The notes: generated from the letters alone by a model not told the origin. Shown: positions 18,074-26,974, counted from the stretch's first letter. The stretch is DNA of 64,000 nt from Alphaproteobacteria bacterium (GCA_021774625.1 JAJFIV010000027.1:274566-338565), one strand, 5' to 3'. Numbers and translations: made by a program.

Positions 18074-18706
18074 ATGTCGGAACAGTCTTGTATTGATTTG
18101 AAAAATTTTCTCTGTGACCAGAAATTTTCCACTTTGCTAGCTGACCCGCCTTGGCGCTTTACAAACAGAACCGGAAAGGTTGCGCCGGAGCATAAACGGC
18201 TTGCCCGCTATCCGACCATGACACTTGAGGATATTTGCGCCTTACCTGTTGAGGAACATATGGAAGCGACGGCTCATTGTTATCTTTGGGTACCAAACGC
18301 ACTGTTGCCGGATGGATTGCAGGTTTTGAGTGCGTGGGGATTTACATATAAGTCCAATGTGATTTGGCATAAGATTCGGAAAGATGGGGGGTCGGATGGC
18401 CGTGGTGTTGGCTTTTATTTCCGGAATGTAACCGAAATGCTTTTGTTTGGCGTACGAGGAAAAAATGCAAGAACCCTTCGCCCCGGCAGGACGCAGGTTA
18501 ATCTGTTTTCCACAAGAAAAAGAGAGCATTCGAGAAAACCGGACGAGCAGTATAATATCATAGAATCATGCAGCTGGGGGCCATATCTCGAATTATTTGG
18601 TCGCGGAAAACGGGAAAACTGGACGGTATGGGGAAATCAGGCCGATGATGATTACAAACCCACATGGGATACTTATAAGTATAATTCCAGCGTTGCGGCG
18701 GAATAA
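18074..18706 (+). CDS. MT-A70 family DNA adenine methyltransferase
   Basis: A 210-residue N6-adenine methyltransferase. The catalytic DPPW is at residues 24-27 (STLLADPPWRF). Further family features are YPTMTLEDICALPVEE, ATAHCYLWVPNALLPDGLQV and NVTEMLLFGVRGKNARTLRP. I start it at ATG 18074, with GGGGAG 8 bases upstream. The next gene, 6 bases downstream, encodes a BglII/BstYI-family endonuclease, so this should be the protecting enzyme of a type II restriction-modification pair. The pair is visibly more AT-rich than the flanking genes, suggesting acquisition. GATC-containing target methylation is inferred from the partner. Confidence 0.88.
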   Translation: MSEQSCIDLKNFLCDQKFSTLLADPPWRFTNRTGKVAPEHKRLARYPTMTLEDICALPVEEHMEATAHCYLWVPNALLPDGLQVLSAWGFTYKSNVIWHKIRKDGGSDGRGVGFYFRNVTEMLLFGVRGKNARTLRPGRTQVNLFSTRKREHSRKPDEQYNIIESCSWGPYLELFGRGKRENWTVWGNQADDDYKPTWDTYKYNSSVAAE

Positions 18707-18712
18707 GATTAT

Positions 18713-19438
18713 ATGGCGAACCTGGATGGGAAAAATGGATTTGTTTCCACAGGTAAAATTGCTGACGATCCGAAATCACTAGAGGCGATTTTTTCAAAAA
18801 ACATCAGGAACAAATTCGAACTGTATAGTTACCGTAATGCAGGCGCAATTTTAGCAGCCAGCTTTCCTGATCAGTTTGACCAGATTTTAAATGTCCTTGA
18901 GTCATTTGAGATCACCAAACGCATGATCCGCGAGCCTGGTGGCAGCAAAGGGCCTATAGCAAAATATGTTGATACATTATTTTCGGGGGAGTGGACCGAG
19001 ACCCGTATTTCCGCGGACCTGCATGTCAAATTGCTGCATGCTCAAAAGGGAAATGAAATTCTTAAGGAATACACCCGAAATGGCTATCTTGACGGCCACA
19101 GAATAGACTTTGTTTCGGGCCGTGTCGCACTTGACCTTGAATGGAACAGCAAAGATCAAACATATGATCGTGATTTATATGCTTTTTCTGCTTTCTACGA
19201 GGCCGGCGCAATAGATGTAGGCATCATCCTAACGCGCGGATCATTGCTCGATAATACCTTCTTTAAGAGCCTCGGAAAAGTTCTCAAAAAAGATGGGACG
19301 GAAGGCAGCGAAGATGTTTACAAAAAATTTGGCGCATCCACCACCTGGATGGGAAAATTATTATATCGGCTTGATGCGGGCCGAAATGGCGGATGTCCTG
19401 TGCTCGCCATCGGGATCAAACCAGAATGCGTAAAATGA
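18713..19438 (+). CDS. BglII/BstYI-family type II restriction endonuclease
   Basis: A 241-residue protein that I recognise as the BglII/BstYI family (Endonuc-BglII fold). The likely catalytic core is around residues 120-155: GHRIDFVSGRVALDLEWNSK, then DQTYDRDLYAFSAFYEAG. The acidic residues in DFVS and LEWNSK stand where the family places its metal-binding Asp and Glu. Near the start FELYSYRNAGAIL fits as well. Known relatives cut A^GATCT (BglII) or R^GATCY (BstYI), so a GATC-centred site is likely. It follows the methyltransferase by 6 bases. Identification rests on motif resemblance only. Confidence 0.8.
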   Translation: MANLDGKNGFVSTGKIADDPKSLEAIFSKNIRNKFELYSYRNAGAILAASFPDQFDQILNVLESFEITKRMIREPGGSKGPIAKYVDTLFSGEWTETRISADLHVKLLHAQKGNEILKEYTRNGYLDGHRIDFVSGRVALDLEWNSKDQTYDRDLYAFSAFYEAGAIDVGIILTRGSLLDNTFFKSLGKVLKKDGTEGSEDVYKKFGASTTWMGKLLYRLDAGRNGGCPVLAIGIKPECVK

Positions 19439-19483
19439 AACCAGGTTCTTACTGCTTATACAGCTGCGCTATTTTCTAAAATT

Positions 19484-19822
19484 TTAAACCAGAATATCGA
19501 TGATCTGACCGGGGCGGGTTGTCTGTTGCGGCTGGGCGGCTGCCTTGGGGGCTTCCCGGGAAAAGGCGTTATAGGTGCTGAGCGGATCTTCCGGTTGCCC
19601 GGCCGGTGCGCTTAGATTTTGCGCTTTCGCTTTGCGGCCTTGTTCCCGCTGAGCGCGGAATTCCTCAATCAGGCGGGTGCGGCGGGCGTCCTGCGTTTCT
19701 TCGGATTTATTGACCTGACCGGCAGGATGGGTCTGGGATGCCCTGGCGCCGGATTTGTTTTTTTGCGCATCCGCCAGTCCGGATAGAACCGACAAAAGGG
19801 AGGAATTGGGGATGATTTGCAT
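19484..19822 (-). CDS. Small uncharacterised protein
   Basis: I do not recognise this 112-residue protein. It is rich in Gln, Ala, Lys and Glu, has no transmembrane segment or cysteine, and looks largely disordered. One helix-prone charged stretch covers ARRTRLIEEFRAQREQGRKA (residues 46-65). It ends in RPGQIIDILV, a short hydrophobic tail of the kind that terminates many small alphaproteobacterial proteins of unknown function. It stands alone between the restriction island and ccmI, transcribed toward the island. A translation signal (GGTCGTTAAAACCC before the ATG) is weak. Confidence 0.6.
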   Translation of the reverse strand: MQIIPNSSLLSVLSGLADAQKNKSGARASQTHPAGQVNKSEETQDARRTRLIEEFRAQREQGRKAKAQNLSAPAGQPEDPLSTYNAFSREAPKAAAQPQQTTRPGQIIDILV

Positions 19823-19949
19823 GGGTTTTAACGACCTCTTGAGAAGAATCCGGTTTTATTTTGCAGGTTGAGTTCTTCCAGTCCCTGCCGGGATAAAAAT
19901 CTTAAGTCCCATATCTTATGAATTTATTAAAAATTTAATGAACAAGCCG

Positions 19950-21065
19950 TTAACGGTTGGTGTCCAGGGCGGAAATATCACTTCGGATTTGTTCGGCCAG
20001 AATGCCGGTGGCCAAGGGTTCCGCCTGCTTCAACGCCGCGACGGCGGCCTCATTCTGTCCCAGTGTCATGCGAGCCCGGGCCAGCCTCAGCCAGCCATCG
20101 AGGTCATCCGGGTTGTCCCGAAGCCGGTCCGCAAGCCGGGCCACCATACTCTCGACAAAGGCCCGGCGTTCTTCGGCGCTTAAATTCGCGACGGCGGCGA
20201 GATCATCTTCCGAAAGCTCCGGCAGGGCAGGAGCGATACCCAGCCGCTGTTCTGCCGCTGCAATCTGCGTTCTCAGGGGAGCCATCCAGGGTGCCGCCGG
20301 ATTGGAGCGCGCGGCAAGTTTCACCCAGATGTCATAGGCCTCCTCGATATTCCCCGTCTGAAAGGAAGCCAGACCGCGATAGAAGGGCGGCGCCGGGTGA
20401 TCCGGCGCCATTTCAGCCGACTGCTCGAAGGCCAGCAGGGCCGCCGGCGAGACCGCGCCGCCACCCATCCTGACCAGGGTTTCTGCCTTTTCCACCAGCC
20501 AGTCGGGATTTTCGGGATCAAGCGCAGCCAGCCTGTCATAGGCGGACACCGCATCGCCGTAACGGCCCAGCGTCGCCAGCGAACGGGCGAGCAATTGCCA
20601 GCCATCGGCATCATCGGGGGACGTTTCCAGATGGGCCCGGAGTTTTGTGAGCAGTTCCTCCATGCTCGGCTCGCCGGGAATTTGCGGCGCCGATTGCTGT
20701 CTGCCGGGGCTTATCCCAGGTACGGTGGGTTCGCCCAGATCAAGATAAAGAAGCCCCGCCGCCAGCAATGTCAGCCCAATAACAATGGCCGGAAAAGCCC
20801 GGTTTATTTTGCCGGCGTTTCCGGTTTCGCTGTTTTTATCCGCCTTTAGAATTCGCCGCTGTATTTCAAGCCGGGACGCTGCAAATTCTTCGCCGGAAAG
20901 GACCCCCCGCCGCCGGTCAGCATCCAGTTCGAGAAGCTGCGCCTTGTAGACGGAAAGGTCATGCTCACGGGCGGTCGTTTCCACCCCGGGATTCCGTTTC
21001 AGAAGGGGTCTGAGTGCAAAGGCGCCGGCAAAAGCCAGCAGCAGGATCAAAATACCCCAGATCAT
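19950..21065 (-). CDS. ccmI: Cytochrome c biogenesis protein CcmI
   Basis: CcmI (CycH; 371 residues) holds apocytochrome c for haem ligation by CcmFH. Two membrane segments (WGILILLLAFAGAFALRPLL at the start and VIGLTLLAAGLLYLDLG near residue 100) flank a cytoplasmic charged loop with SVYKAQLLELDADRRRGVLS. A periplasmic TPR region follows from about residue 130 to 280 (DDADGWQLLARSLATLGRYG). The C-terminal part has a second TPR-like area (NPDDLDGWLRLARARMTLGQ). It is the last gene of the ccm operon, overlapping ccmH by four bases. Confidence 0.93.
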   Translation of the reverse strand: MIWGILILLLAFAGAFALRPLLKRNPGVETTAREHDLSVYKAQLLELDADRRRGVLSGEEFAASRLEIQRRILKADKNSETGNAGKINRAFPAIVIGLTLLAAGLLYLDLGEPTVPGISPGRQQSAPQIPGEPSMEELLTKLRAHLETSPDDADGWQLLARSLATLGRYGDAVSAYDRLAALDPENPDWLVEKAETLVRMGGGAVSPAALLAFEQSAEMAPDHPAPPFYRGLASFQTGNIEEAYDIWVKLAARSNPAAPWMAPLRTQIAAAEQRLGIAPALPELSEDDLAAVANLSAEERRAFVESMVARLADRLRDNPDDLDGWLRLARARMTLGQNEAAVAALKQAEPLATGILAEQIRSDISALDTNR

Positions 21066-21538
21066 GATGCCTGTTCGTCCCGCTCACCGGCCATAAGCGC
21101 ATTCAATCTGTTTTCTTCCGCAGCGCTCAACGGAGCGGCGGCCAGAGCCGGGTCGCGCTTTCGATTGCGGATAAAAACTGAAACGCCGATTGATCCGGCC
21201 ACTATAAATAACAGCGGCGCCAGCCATAACAGGGCCGTACGGGCGGCAAAAGGCGGTTTTAAAAGCACCCATTCGCCGTAGCGGGCGACGAGATAAGCCT
21301 CGACGTCGTCCTCATTGTCGCCGGCAGCCACCCGTTCGCGGATGATTTGCCGGATATCCTTCGCGAGCCCGGCATTGGATTCGTCAACCGCCTGATTCTG
21401 ACAGACCAGACAGCGAATGCCCTTCATGATCTCTCGCGCCAATTCCTCCTGTGCGGGATCAGCCAGCTTTTCTTCCTGTGCAGCTGTGGGAAAAGCAAGC
21501 ACGGCGAAGCCGGCCAAAAGGAGCAGGAGGCGGATCAT
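21062..21538 (-). CDS. ccmH: Cytochrome c-type biogenesis protein CcmH
   Basis: CcmH (Ccl2; 158 residues) is a membrane-anchored thiol oxidoreductase that reduces the apocytochrome CXXCH cysteines. The signal peptide is LLLLLAGFAVLAFPTAA. The redox motif is GIRCLVCQNQAVDESNA, near residues 40-57. EYLVARYGEWVLLKPP-like YLVARYGEWVLLKPPF comes before the single C-terminal transmembrane helix (ALLWLAPLLFIVAGSIGVSV). It overlaps ccmG and ccmI by four bases each. Confidence 0.96.
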   Translation of the reverse strand: MIRLLLLLAGFAVLAFPTAAQEEKLADPAQEELAREIMKGIRCLVCQNQAVDESNAGLAKDIRQIIRERVAAGDNEDDVEAYLVARYGEWVLLKPPFAARTALLWLAPLLFIVAGSIGVSVFIRNRKRDPALAAAPLSAAEENRLNALMAGERDEQAS

Positions 21539-22071
21539 TGTCCTTTTAATTCCTCCAAGACAGGCAGGATTTCCGTCCGGAGAATGGCGTCATTCATCGG
21601 TCCGGTGTATTTAAAACGGATTTGCCCGCTGCCGTCGATAATAAAGGTTTCCGGCACGCCATAGACGCCCCACTCGATCCCGTTCCGGCCCAGCCGATCC
21701 TTGCCGATCAGGGTGTAAGGATTGCCGAGCTGTTCCAGGAAGCGTTTGGCATCCGCCGGGCGGTCCTTATAATTGATGCCATGGATGGTATAGCCATGCT
21801 CTTCCTTCAGCTTTACCAGAACGGGGTGTTCCGCAATGCAGGGCACGCACCAGGAGGCGAAGACATTGACAATGGCAAGCTCCCCTTTCTGCAATTCGTT
21901 TTTAGTGAAGTCATCCGCGCCTTCATAAAGCGGCGGCATGCCAAATTCGGGCGCCGGCTTGTCGATCAGGGCGGAGGGAATTTCCTTCGGATTGAGGCTC
22001 AGCCCTGCGCCAAGCGCCACGATCAGAACAGCAAAGATGATGACGGGAAGAATTTGGGTGAGGCGCATCAT
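21535..22071 (-). CDS. ccmG: Thiol:disulfide interchange protein CcmG (DsbE)
   Basis: CcmG (178 residues) is a periplasmic thioredoxin-like reductant for CcmH and apocytochrome c. An N-terminal membrane anchor (ILPVIIFAVLIVALGAGLSL) precedes the redox domain with NVFASWCVPCIAEHP (CXXC). GVYGVPETFIIDGSGQIRFK contains the cis-proline. The GINYKDRPADAKRFL region is typical. It lies 6 bases after ccmF and overlaps ccmH by four bases. Confidence 0.95.
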   Translation of the reverse strand: MMRLTQILPVIIFAVLIVALGAGLSLNPKEIPSALIDKPAPEFGMPPLYEGADDFTKNELQKGELAIVNVFASWCVPCIAEHPVLVKLKEEHGYTIHGINYKDRPADAKRFLEQLGNPYTLIGKDRLGRNGIEWGVYGVPETFIIDGSGQIRFKYTGPMNDAILRTEILPVLEELKGQ

Positions 22072-22077
22072 TTGATC

Positions 22078-24063
22078 CTATTCTGCGGGCTGGGCGATGA
22101 TGCCCTGCGCCACCGGTGTGCGTTTGGGAGCGCCAACGCGCAAGCGGCGGTCGCTCAAAGAAAGCGCGCCACCCAATGCCATGATCAGCGCGCCGGCCCA
22201 AATCCAGGAAACGAAGGGCTTAAAGTAAAGCCGGACGGAAAAAGCGCCATTGCCCAGCGATTCGCCGACCACAGCATAAAGGTCGCCGGTGAACAGCGCA
22301 TGGATCGCGGCTTCTGTGGTCTGCATCGGCGGCGAGCTGTAGGACCGGTCTTCCGGATAAAGATCGGCAATAAACTGGCCGCCTCTGGAGATGGTAAAAT
22401 GACCGCGAATGGCCGTATAATTGGGTCCGGCGATCGGCGTGGCGCCCTGAAAGGCGAAGTTATAGCCGCTGACCGGGATTTCTTCTCCGGCCCTCATCAC
22501 GGTCAATTCCTCTGTGGTCCAGGAACTTGAGGCCGTAATACCGAACACCGCGACGGCCACCCCGAAATGCGCAGAGGCCATGCCCCAATGGGCGCGGGGC
22601 AGGCCGGCCAGGCGCTTTAAACCGGCCTTCAGGCCGGATTTTTGAAAATTTGCCCTTGTCCCCAATTCAGTAAGAACCCCCGCCGCCAGCCAGGCCGCCA
22701 GCCCTATGCCAAGATAAGTCAGAACGGATCCGCCGGCGAGCCATATGGCGAGAAGAATGGCGGCAATAGCGGCGGCCGCGGCAAGTTTTAACCGGGCCAT
22801 GACCCCGCCAAGATCGCCTTTTTTCCAGGGCAAAAGCGGCCCGAAAACAAGGGTCAGGACAAGGGGCGTCATCAGGGCTGAAAAAGTGATGTTGAAATAG
22901 GGGGATCCCACGGAAATTTTTTCGCCGGTCAGCGCATCCAGAAAGAGCGGGAACAGCGTCCCCAGCAGGACAGTTGCGGCGGCGGCGGTCAGAAACAGGT
23001 TATTGAGAATCAGCGCCCCTTCCCGGCTGACAGGGGCGAACAGTCCGCCGGGTTTTAACGCCGGCGCCCGGACGGCATAAAGGGTCAGGGAACCGCCCAC
23101 CACAATCCCCAGAAAAATCAGGATAAAGATGCCGCGGGCCGGGTCGGTGGCAAAGGCATGGACCGATGTCAGCACGCCGGAGCGCACCAGAAAAGTCCCC
23201 AGAAGACTGAAGGAGAAAGTCAGGATCGCCAGCAAAATGGTCCAGCTTTTCAGGGTGTCCCGCTTTTCCACCACAATGGCGGAATGCAACAGGGCCGTCC
23301 CCACCAGCCAGGGCATGAAGGAGGCATTCTCCACCGGGTCCCAGAACCAGAAGCCGCCCCAGCCCAGTTCATAATAGGCCCACCAGGAACCGAGCGCGAT
23401 GCCGAGCGTCAGAAAGGCCCAGGCAGCCAGCGTCCAGGGCCGGACCCAGCGGGCCCAGCTTGGCGAGACCTTGCCTTCAATCAGGGCGGCGATGGCAAAG
23501 GCGAAGGCGATGGAAAAGCCCACATAGCCGAGATAAAGAAAGGGCGGGTGAAAGGCGAGGCCGGGATCCTGCAACAGAGGATTAAGCCCGTTGCCGTCGC
23601 TTGGCGGCTGCGCCACCCGCTCGAACGGGTTGGAGGTCAGCAGGATAAACAGAAAAAACCCGATGGCGATCATGGCCTGCACCGCCAGCACCCGCGCCCG
23701 GAAGGCGGGAGGCAGATTGCGCCCGAAAACGGCAACCGCCGCACCGAACAGGCTGAGGATCAGCACCCAGAGCAGCAGCGAGCCCTCATGATTGCCCCAT
23801 ACTCCGGAAATTTTATAGAGAAGCGGTTTCAGGGTGTGGGAATTCAGCGCCACATTCAGTACGGAAAAATCGGACACCAGATAGGCGTGAGTGAGGGCGG
23901 CAAAGGAAATGGCGACCAGCAGAAACTGGCCCGTCGCAAGAGAGGGCGCCAGCGCGATCAGCCGCGCATCGCCCTTGGCCGCGCCATACAGCGGCAGGGA
24001 TGCGGATAATACGGCCAGCGCCAGCGCAAGTATCAGGGAAAAATGGCCGGTTTCCGCAATCAT
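22078..24063 (-). CDS. ccmF: Haem lyase subunit CcmF
   Basis: CcmF (661 residues from the chosen start) is the large polytopic haem lyase that transfers haem from CcmE to apocytochrome c. I start it at MIAETGHFSLILALALAVLS; ATG 24063 overlaps the ccmE stop as ATGA. The haem-handling WWD-type region is LGWGGFWFWDPVENASFMPW, near residues 230-250. GVWGNHEGSLLLWVLIL near residue 90 is also characteristic. About 14 membrane helices are expected. The periplasmic C-terminal domain contains GNYTAIRGH-type PIAGPNYTAIRGHFTI and is followed by a final helix. Confidence 0.97.
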   Translation of the reverse strand: MIAETGHFSLILALALAVLSASLPLYGAAKGDARLIALAPSLATGQFLLVAISFAALTHAYLVSDFSVLNVALNSHTLKPLLYKISGVWGNHEGSLLLWVLILSLFGAAVAVFGRNLPPAFRARVLAVQAMIAIGFFLFILLTSNPFERVAQPPSDGNGLNPLLQDPGLAFHPPFLYLGYVGFSIAFAFAIAALIEGKVSPSWARWVRPWTLAAWAFLTLGIALGSWWAYYELGWGGFWFWDPVENASFMPWLVGTALLHSAIVVEKRDTLKSWTILLAILTFSFSLLGTFLVRSGVLTSVHAFATDPARGIFILIFLGIVVGGSLTLYAVRAPALKPGGLFAPVSREGALILNNLFLTAAAATVLLGTLFPLFLDALTGEKISVGSPYFNITFSALMTPLVLTLVFGPLLPWKKGDLGGVMARLKLAAAAAIAAILLAIWLAGGSVLTYLGIGLAAWLAAGVLTELGTRANFQKSGLKAGLKRLAGLPRAHWGMASAHFGVAVAVFGITASSSWTTEELTVMRAGEEIPVSGYNFAFQGATPIAGPNYTAIRGHFTISRGGQFIADLYPEDRSYSSPPMQTTEAAIHALFTGDLYAVVGESLGNGAFSVRLYFKPFVSWIWAGALIMALGGALSLSDRRLRVGAPKRTPVAQGIIAQPAE

Positions 24064-24566
24064 GACGCCCTGGCCTCTTCCGCCGGCTGGGCAAAATCTG
24101 AACAATCCATTCCGCCGCCGCTTTGCGCCATGCTGGCCGCAACCTCAGGCGGCACATAATTTTCGTCATGCTTTGCAAGAACGGAGGTGGCGGTAAAAAT
24201 TCCGCCTTCATCCAGAGCCCCTTCCGCAATCACGCACTGGCCCTCGCGAAACAGGTCCGGCAGCAGGCCCTTGTAGCGGACCGGCAGGCCGGCGACACCG
24301 TCGGTGATGGAAAAATGCAGGGTGAGGCCATCATCGGCGCGGGTGAAACTGCCATGTTCCACGGCGCCCCCGAGGCGAATGCGCTGGCCGGGAGCGATGC
24401 CCCGTTCGCTCACCTGGCTCGGCGTGACGAAAAACTGGAAATTATCGCGCAGGGCGAAAATCACCAGCGCCGCCGCCACGGCCAGAAAGGAAAAGGCGGC
24501 CAGAAACAGGATCAGCCTTTGCCGGGCGCGGCTGCCTTTGCGGCGGGATGATGCCATCAGGCTCAT
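24060..24566 (-). CDS. ccmE: Haem chaperone CcmE
   Basis: CcmE (168 residues) carries haem covalently on a histidine in the periplasm and hands it to CcmF. A single N-terminal membrane anchor (LILFLAAFSFLAVAAALVIF) is followed by an OB-fold domain. The haem-binding histidine is in LAKHDENYVPPEV, near residue 135. RLGGAVEHGSF and FREGQCVIAEGAL are family motifs. The start ATG 24566 overlaps the ccmD stop. A second ATG three codons in is possible. Confidence 0.96.
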   Translation of the reverse strand: MSLMASSRRKGSRARQRLILFLAAFSFLAVAAALVIFALRDNFQFFVTPSQVSERGIAPGQRIRLGGAVEHGSFTRADDGLTLHFSITDGVAGLPVRYKGLLPDLFREGQCVIAEGALDEGGIFTATSVLAKHDENYVPPEVAASMAQSGGGMDCSDFAQPAEEARAS

Positions 24567-24742
24567 TGGTCCTTATCCTCCCGGTGGCGGGGGCTGTCCG
24601 CTTTCAGCCGGTTCGCTTCCGCCGTCAGTCTGCGAAAATTCCGCCGGCTTTCAACAGCCAGCGCAGCCAGCGCCAGCGCCGCGATGCCAAAGCTTGACCA
24701 GATATAAGCGCCATAACCGCCCATATGAAAAAAGTCCGCCAT
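24563..24742 (-). CDS. ccmD: Haem exporter accessory protein CcmD
   Basis: A very short gene of 59 residues read from the minus strand: MADFFHMGGYGAYIWSSFGI, then a hydrophobic AALALAALAVESRRNFRRL and a charged tail ending HREDKDQ. This is the normal CcmD pattern: one membrane helix preceded by GGYGAYIW and followed by a basic segment. CcmD helps release holo-CcmE from the CcmABC complex. It lies 4 bases after ccmC and overlaps ccmE by four bases (stop TCA 24563-24565, ccmE start CAT 24564-24566). It is easy to miss because of its size. Confidence 0.93.
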   Translation of the reverse strand: MADFFHMGGYGAYIWSSFGIAALALAALAVESRRNFRRLTAEANRLKADSPRHREDKDQ

Positions 24743-24746
24743 AGCG

Positions 24747-25472
24747 TTATCCCGCCGCCCGGCTGTAGCGCAGATTCTGCACCTTCCGGGCGGCCATTTC
24801 CGCTTTGATCCGCCACAACAGAACGGTCACGAAATAAGCGACCAGGCCCGCCATCATGGTGAATAGCGGCCACAGCATATCCGGGTGAATGGCGGGGCCG
24901 TCGAGGCGCAGTATGCTGGCCCCCTGATGCAGCGTATTCCACCATTCCACCGAAAATTTAATGATCGGAATATTGATCGCACCCACCAGGGCCAGAATGG
25001 CGGCCGCTTTCGCCGCCCTGGTTTCATTCTCCATGGCCTGCCAGATCGCCATATAGCCGAAATAGAGAAACAGCAGGATCAGGACCGAGGTCAGGCGCGC
25101 GTCCCATACCCACCAGGCGCCCCAGGTGGGCTTGCCCCAGATCGCCCCGGTGACCAGCGCCAGCACCGTAAAAACCGCGCCGATAGGGGCGGCGGCCTTG
25201 GCGGAAAGATCGGCGAGCGGGTGTTTCCAGATCAGGGAGACCGCGCTGGCCAGGGCGATGAAAACATAAACGCCCTGAGCGAGAACTGCGTTGGGAACGT
25301 GAATATACATCATGCGCACCATCTCGCCCTGCTGATAATCCGCCGGCGAGGCGAACAGCGACAGATAAAGGCCCGTCCCGAAGGCAAGAGCCATCAGACC
25401 CAGACTCCAGGGCAGGATGGCGTCGGCCAGCTTGTTGAAACGCGCGGGGTTGGCATATTTATGCATATCCAT
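24747..25472 (-). CDS. ccmC: Haem exporter CcmC
   Basis: CcmC (241 residues) loads haem onto CcmE using a tryptophan-rich WWD motif, seen here as KPTWGAWWVWDARLTSVLIL. Six helices are visible, with MVRMMYIHVPNAVLAQGVYV as the haem-ligand histidine region. I start it at MDMHKYANPARFNKLA (ATG 25472). The longer frame upstream adds 30 residues with no family match. It follows ccmB by about 50 bases and precedes ccmD by 4. Confidence 0.95.
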   Translation of the reverse strand: MDMHKYANPARFNKLADAILPWSLGLMALAFGTGLYLSLFASPADYQQGEMVRMMYIHVPNAVLAQGVYVFIALASAVSLIWKHPLADLSAKAAAPIGAVFTVLALVTGAIWGKPTWGAWWVWDARLTSVLILLFLYFGYMAIWQAMENETRAAKAAAILALVGAINIPIIKFSVEWWNTLHQGASILRLDGPAIHPDMLWPLFTMMAGLVAYFVTVLLWRIKAEMAARKVQNLRYSRAAG

Positions 25473-25524
25473 GATGTAACCTTTTGCCCCGTTGGCTGCA
25501 AGATGCTTGGATGTCACACCCGCG

Positions 25525-26190
25525 TTATTCAAGCGCGAGGCGAAGGGCAGCGGCGGCGGCAATGGGACTGATCGCCAGGGTCACAAGGCTGACGGCCATC
25601 AGCAGCAGAAGGCTGGGAACAGGGTCGCTGCTGGTTATGGCGGCCTCGATGGCGGAAACCCCGAATATCAGCGTCGGGACATAAAGCGGTAAAATCAGCA
25701 GCGACAGCAATGCCCCGCCTCGTTTCAGCGCCACAGTGAGCGCCGCGCCGACAGCGCCGATCAGGCTGAGCGCCGGCGTGCCGAGGGCAAGCGACAGCAG
25801 CAGAATGCCAAAGGCCTCCAAATCCAGATTCATAAACAGGGCGAGCACCGGTGCGATCAGCAGCAACGGCAGCCCCGCTGTCAGCCAGTGCGCGGCCGCC
25901 TTGGCGATGACGACGGCTTCCAGCAGCAGCGGGGAGAGCACCAGAAGATCCAGCGCGCCGTCTTCAAAATCCGCCTGAAACAGCCGGTCCAGCGAGAGCA
26001 GCGCCGAAAGAAGCGCCGCAACCCAGATCACCCCGGGGCCGATGCGGGCGAGGATGACGGCGTCGGGCCCGACAGCGAGGGGAAACAGCGTCACGGTGAT
26101 GACAAAAAACGCGACGGTCATGCCGCTGGCCGATCCCTGCCGGAAGGCAAGCAGCACATCGCGCCGCAAAAGATTGAGGAAAAGCCGCAT
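25525..26190 (-). CDS. ccmB: Haem exporter permease CcmB
   Basis: CcmB (221 residues) is the six-helix permease partner of the CcmA ATPase, needed to release holo-CcmE. The start is ATG 26190 (MRLFLNLLRRDVLLAFRQGS), just after the ccmA stop, which overlaps it by one base. Family features are FFVITVTLFPLAVGPD, WVAALLSALLSLDRLFQADF and DGALDLLVLSPLLLEAVVIA. Length is normal. Confidence 0.94.
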   Translation of the reverse strand: MRLFLNLLRRDVLLAFRQGSASGMTVAFFVITVTLFPLAVGPDAVILARIGPGVIWVAALLSALLSLDRLFQADFEDGALDLLVLSPLLLEAVVIAKAAAHWLTAGLPLLLIAPVLALFMNLDLEAFGILLLSLALGTPALSLIGAVGAALTVALKRGGALLSLLILPLYVPTLIFGVSAIEAAITSSDPVPSLLLLMAVSLVTLAISPIAAAAALRLALE

Positions 26191-26816
26191 CAGGACTGCT
26201 CCCCGAGAGCAAGTGCGCGGCTGCCGGGAATATTGATCGGCAGATGGGTGGCGGCGATCACCATGCCGCCTTCCTTTAAATGCCGGTCCATCAGCGTTTC
26301 CAGCCTTTCGGTGGTCTCGCGGTCCAGGCCCGATGTCGGCTCGTCCAGCAGCCACAGCGGCAACGGAACCGCCGCCAGCCGCGCCAGCGCGGTCCGGCGT
26401 TTTTGCCCTTCAGACAGGTAACGCACGGGAAAATCCAATAGATTTTCCAGGCCCAGGGTTATGCAGGCGCCCTTGGCTTTTGCGCCCCGGCCATAAAATT
26501 CCGCCCAGAAACGAACATTCTCCAGAACCGTCAGGGCCGGTTTCAGCGCCATCAGATGACCGGCATAATGCAGGTAATGTCCGGGCCAGCCTTCAACTGA
26601 TTTCGCAGCCTGCCCCTGCCAGTGCAGGCTTCCGGCAACAGGCGTCAGAAGGCCGGCGATCAGGCGCAGCAGGCTGGATTTTCCGCTGCCGTTGGGGCCA
26701 GTGACAATCAGCGCCTCGCCGGGTTCCAGGGTAAAATTCAGGCCTGAAAAAACTTCCCGCCCGCCACGCTGGCAGTCAAGTTTCATGGCCTCCAATCTCA
26801 TTGTCCCGGTCGTCAT
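26190..26816 (-). CDS. ccmA: Haem exporter ATP-binding protein CcmA
   Basis: CcmA (about 208 residues) is the ABC ATPase that drives haem transfer via CcmB, CcmC and CcmE. Walker A: VTGPNGSGKSSLLRLIAG. The signature is YLSEGQKRRTALARL, and Walker B is WLLDEPTSGLD. The start is uncertain among three nearby ATGs. I use 26816 (MTTGTMRLEAMKLD); 26801 is also possible. It is the first gene of a nine-gene ccmABCDEFGHI operon on the minus strand; most genes are separated by fewer than 10 bases or overlap. Confidence 0.95.
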   Translation of the reverse strand: MTTGTMRLEAMKLDCQRGGREVFSGLNFTLEPGEALIVTGPNGSGKSSLLRLIAGLLTPVAGSLHWQGQAAKSVEGWPGHYLHYAGHLMALKPALTVLENVRFWAEFYGRGAKAKGACITLGLENLLDFPVRYLSEGQKRRTALARLAAVPLPLWLLDEPTSGLDRETTERLETLMDRHLKEGGMVIAATHLPINIPGSRALALGEQS

Positions 26817-26974
26817 GGCCGGACCGTAGCCAATTCCGGTGAGAAAGAATAGAGGGTTGCGCATTCCCTTAACCCCCTTCCTCTTGCATGTTTAATTTCG
26901 GTACAGACACGAGAGGCCTTATTGACTTCGCGTTCCAATGCGGCGACATAAGAGCCTTATTCAGGTTGAGGCCG

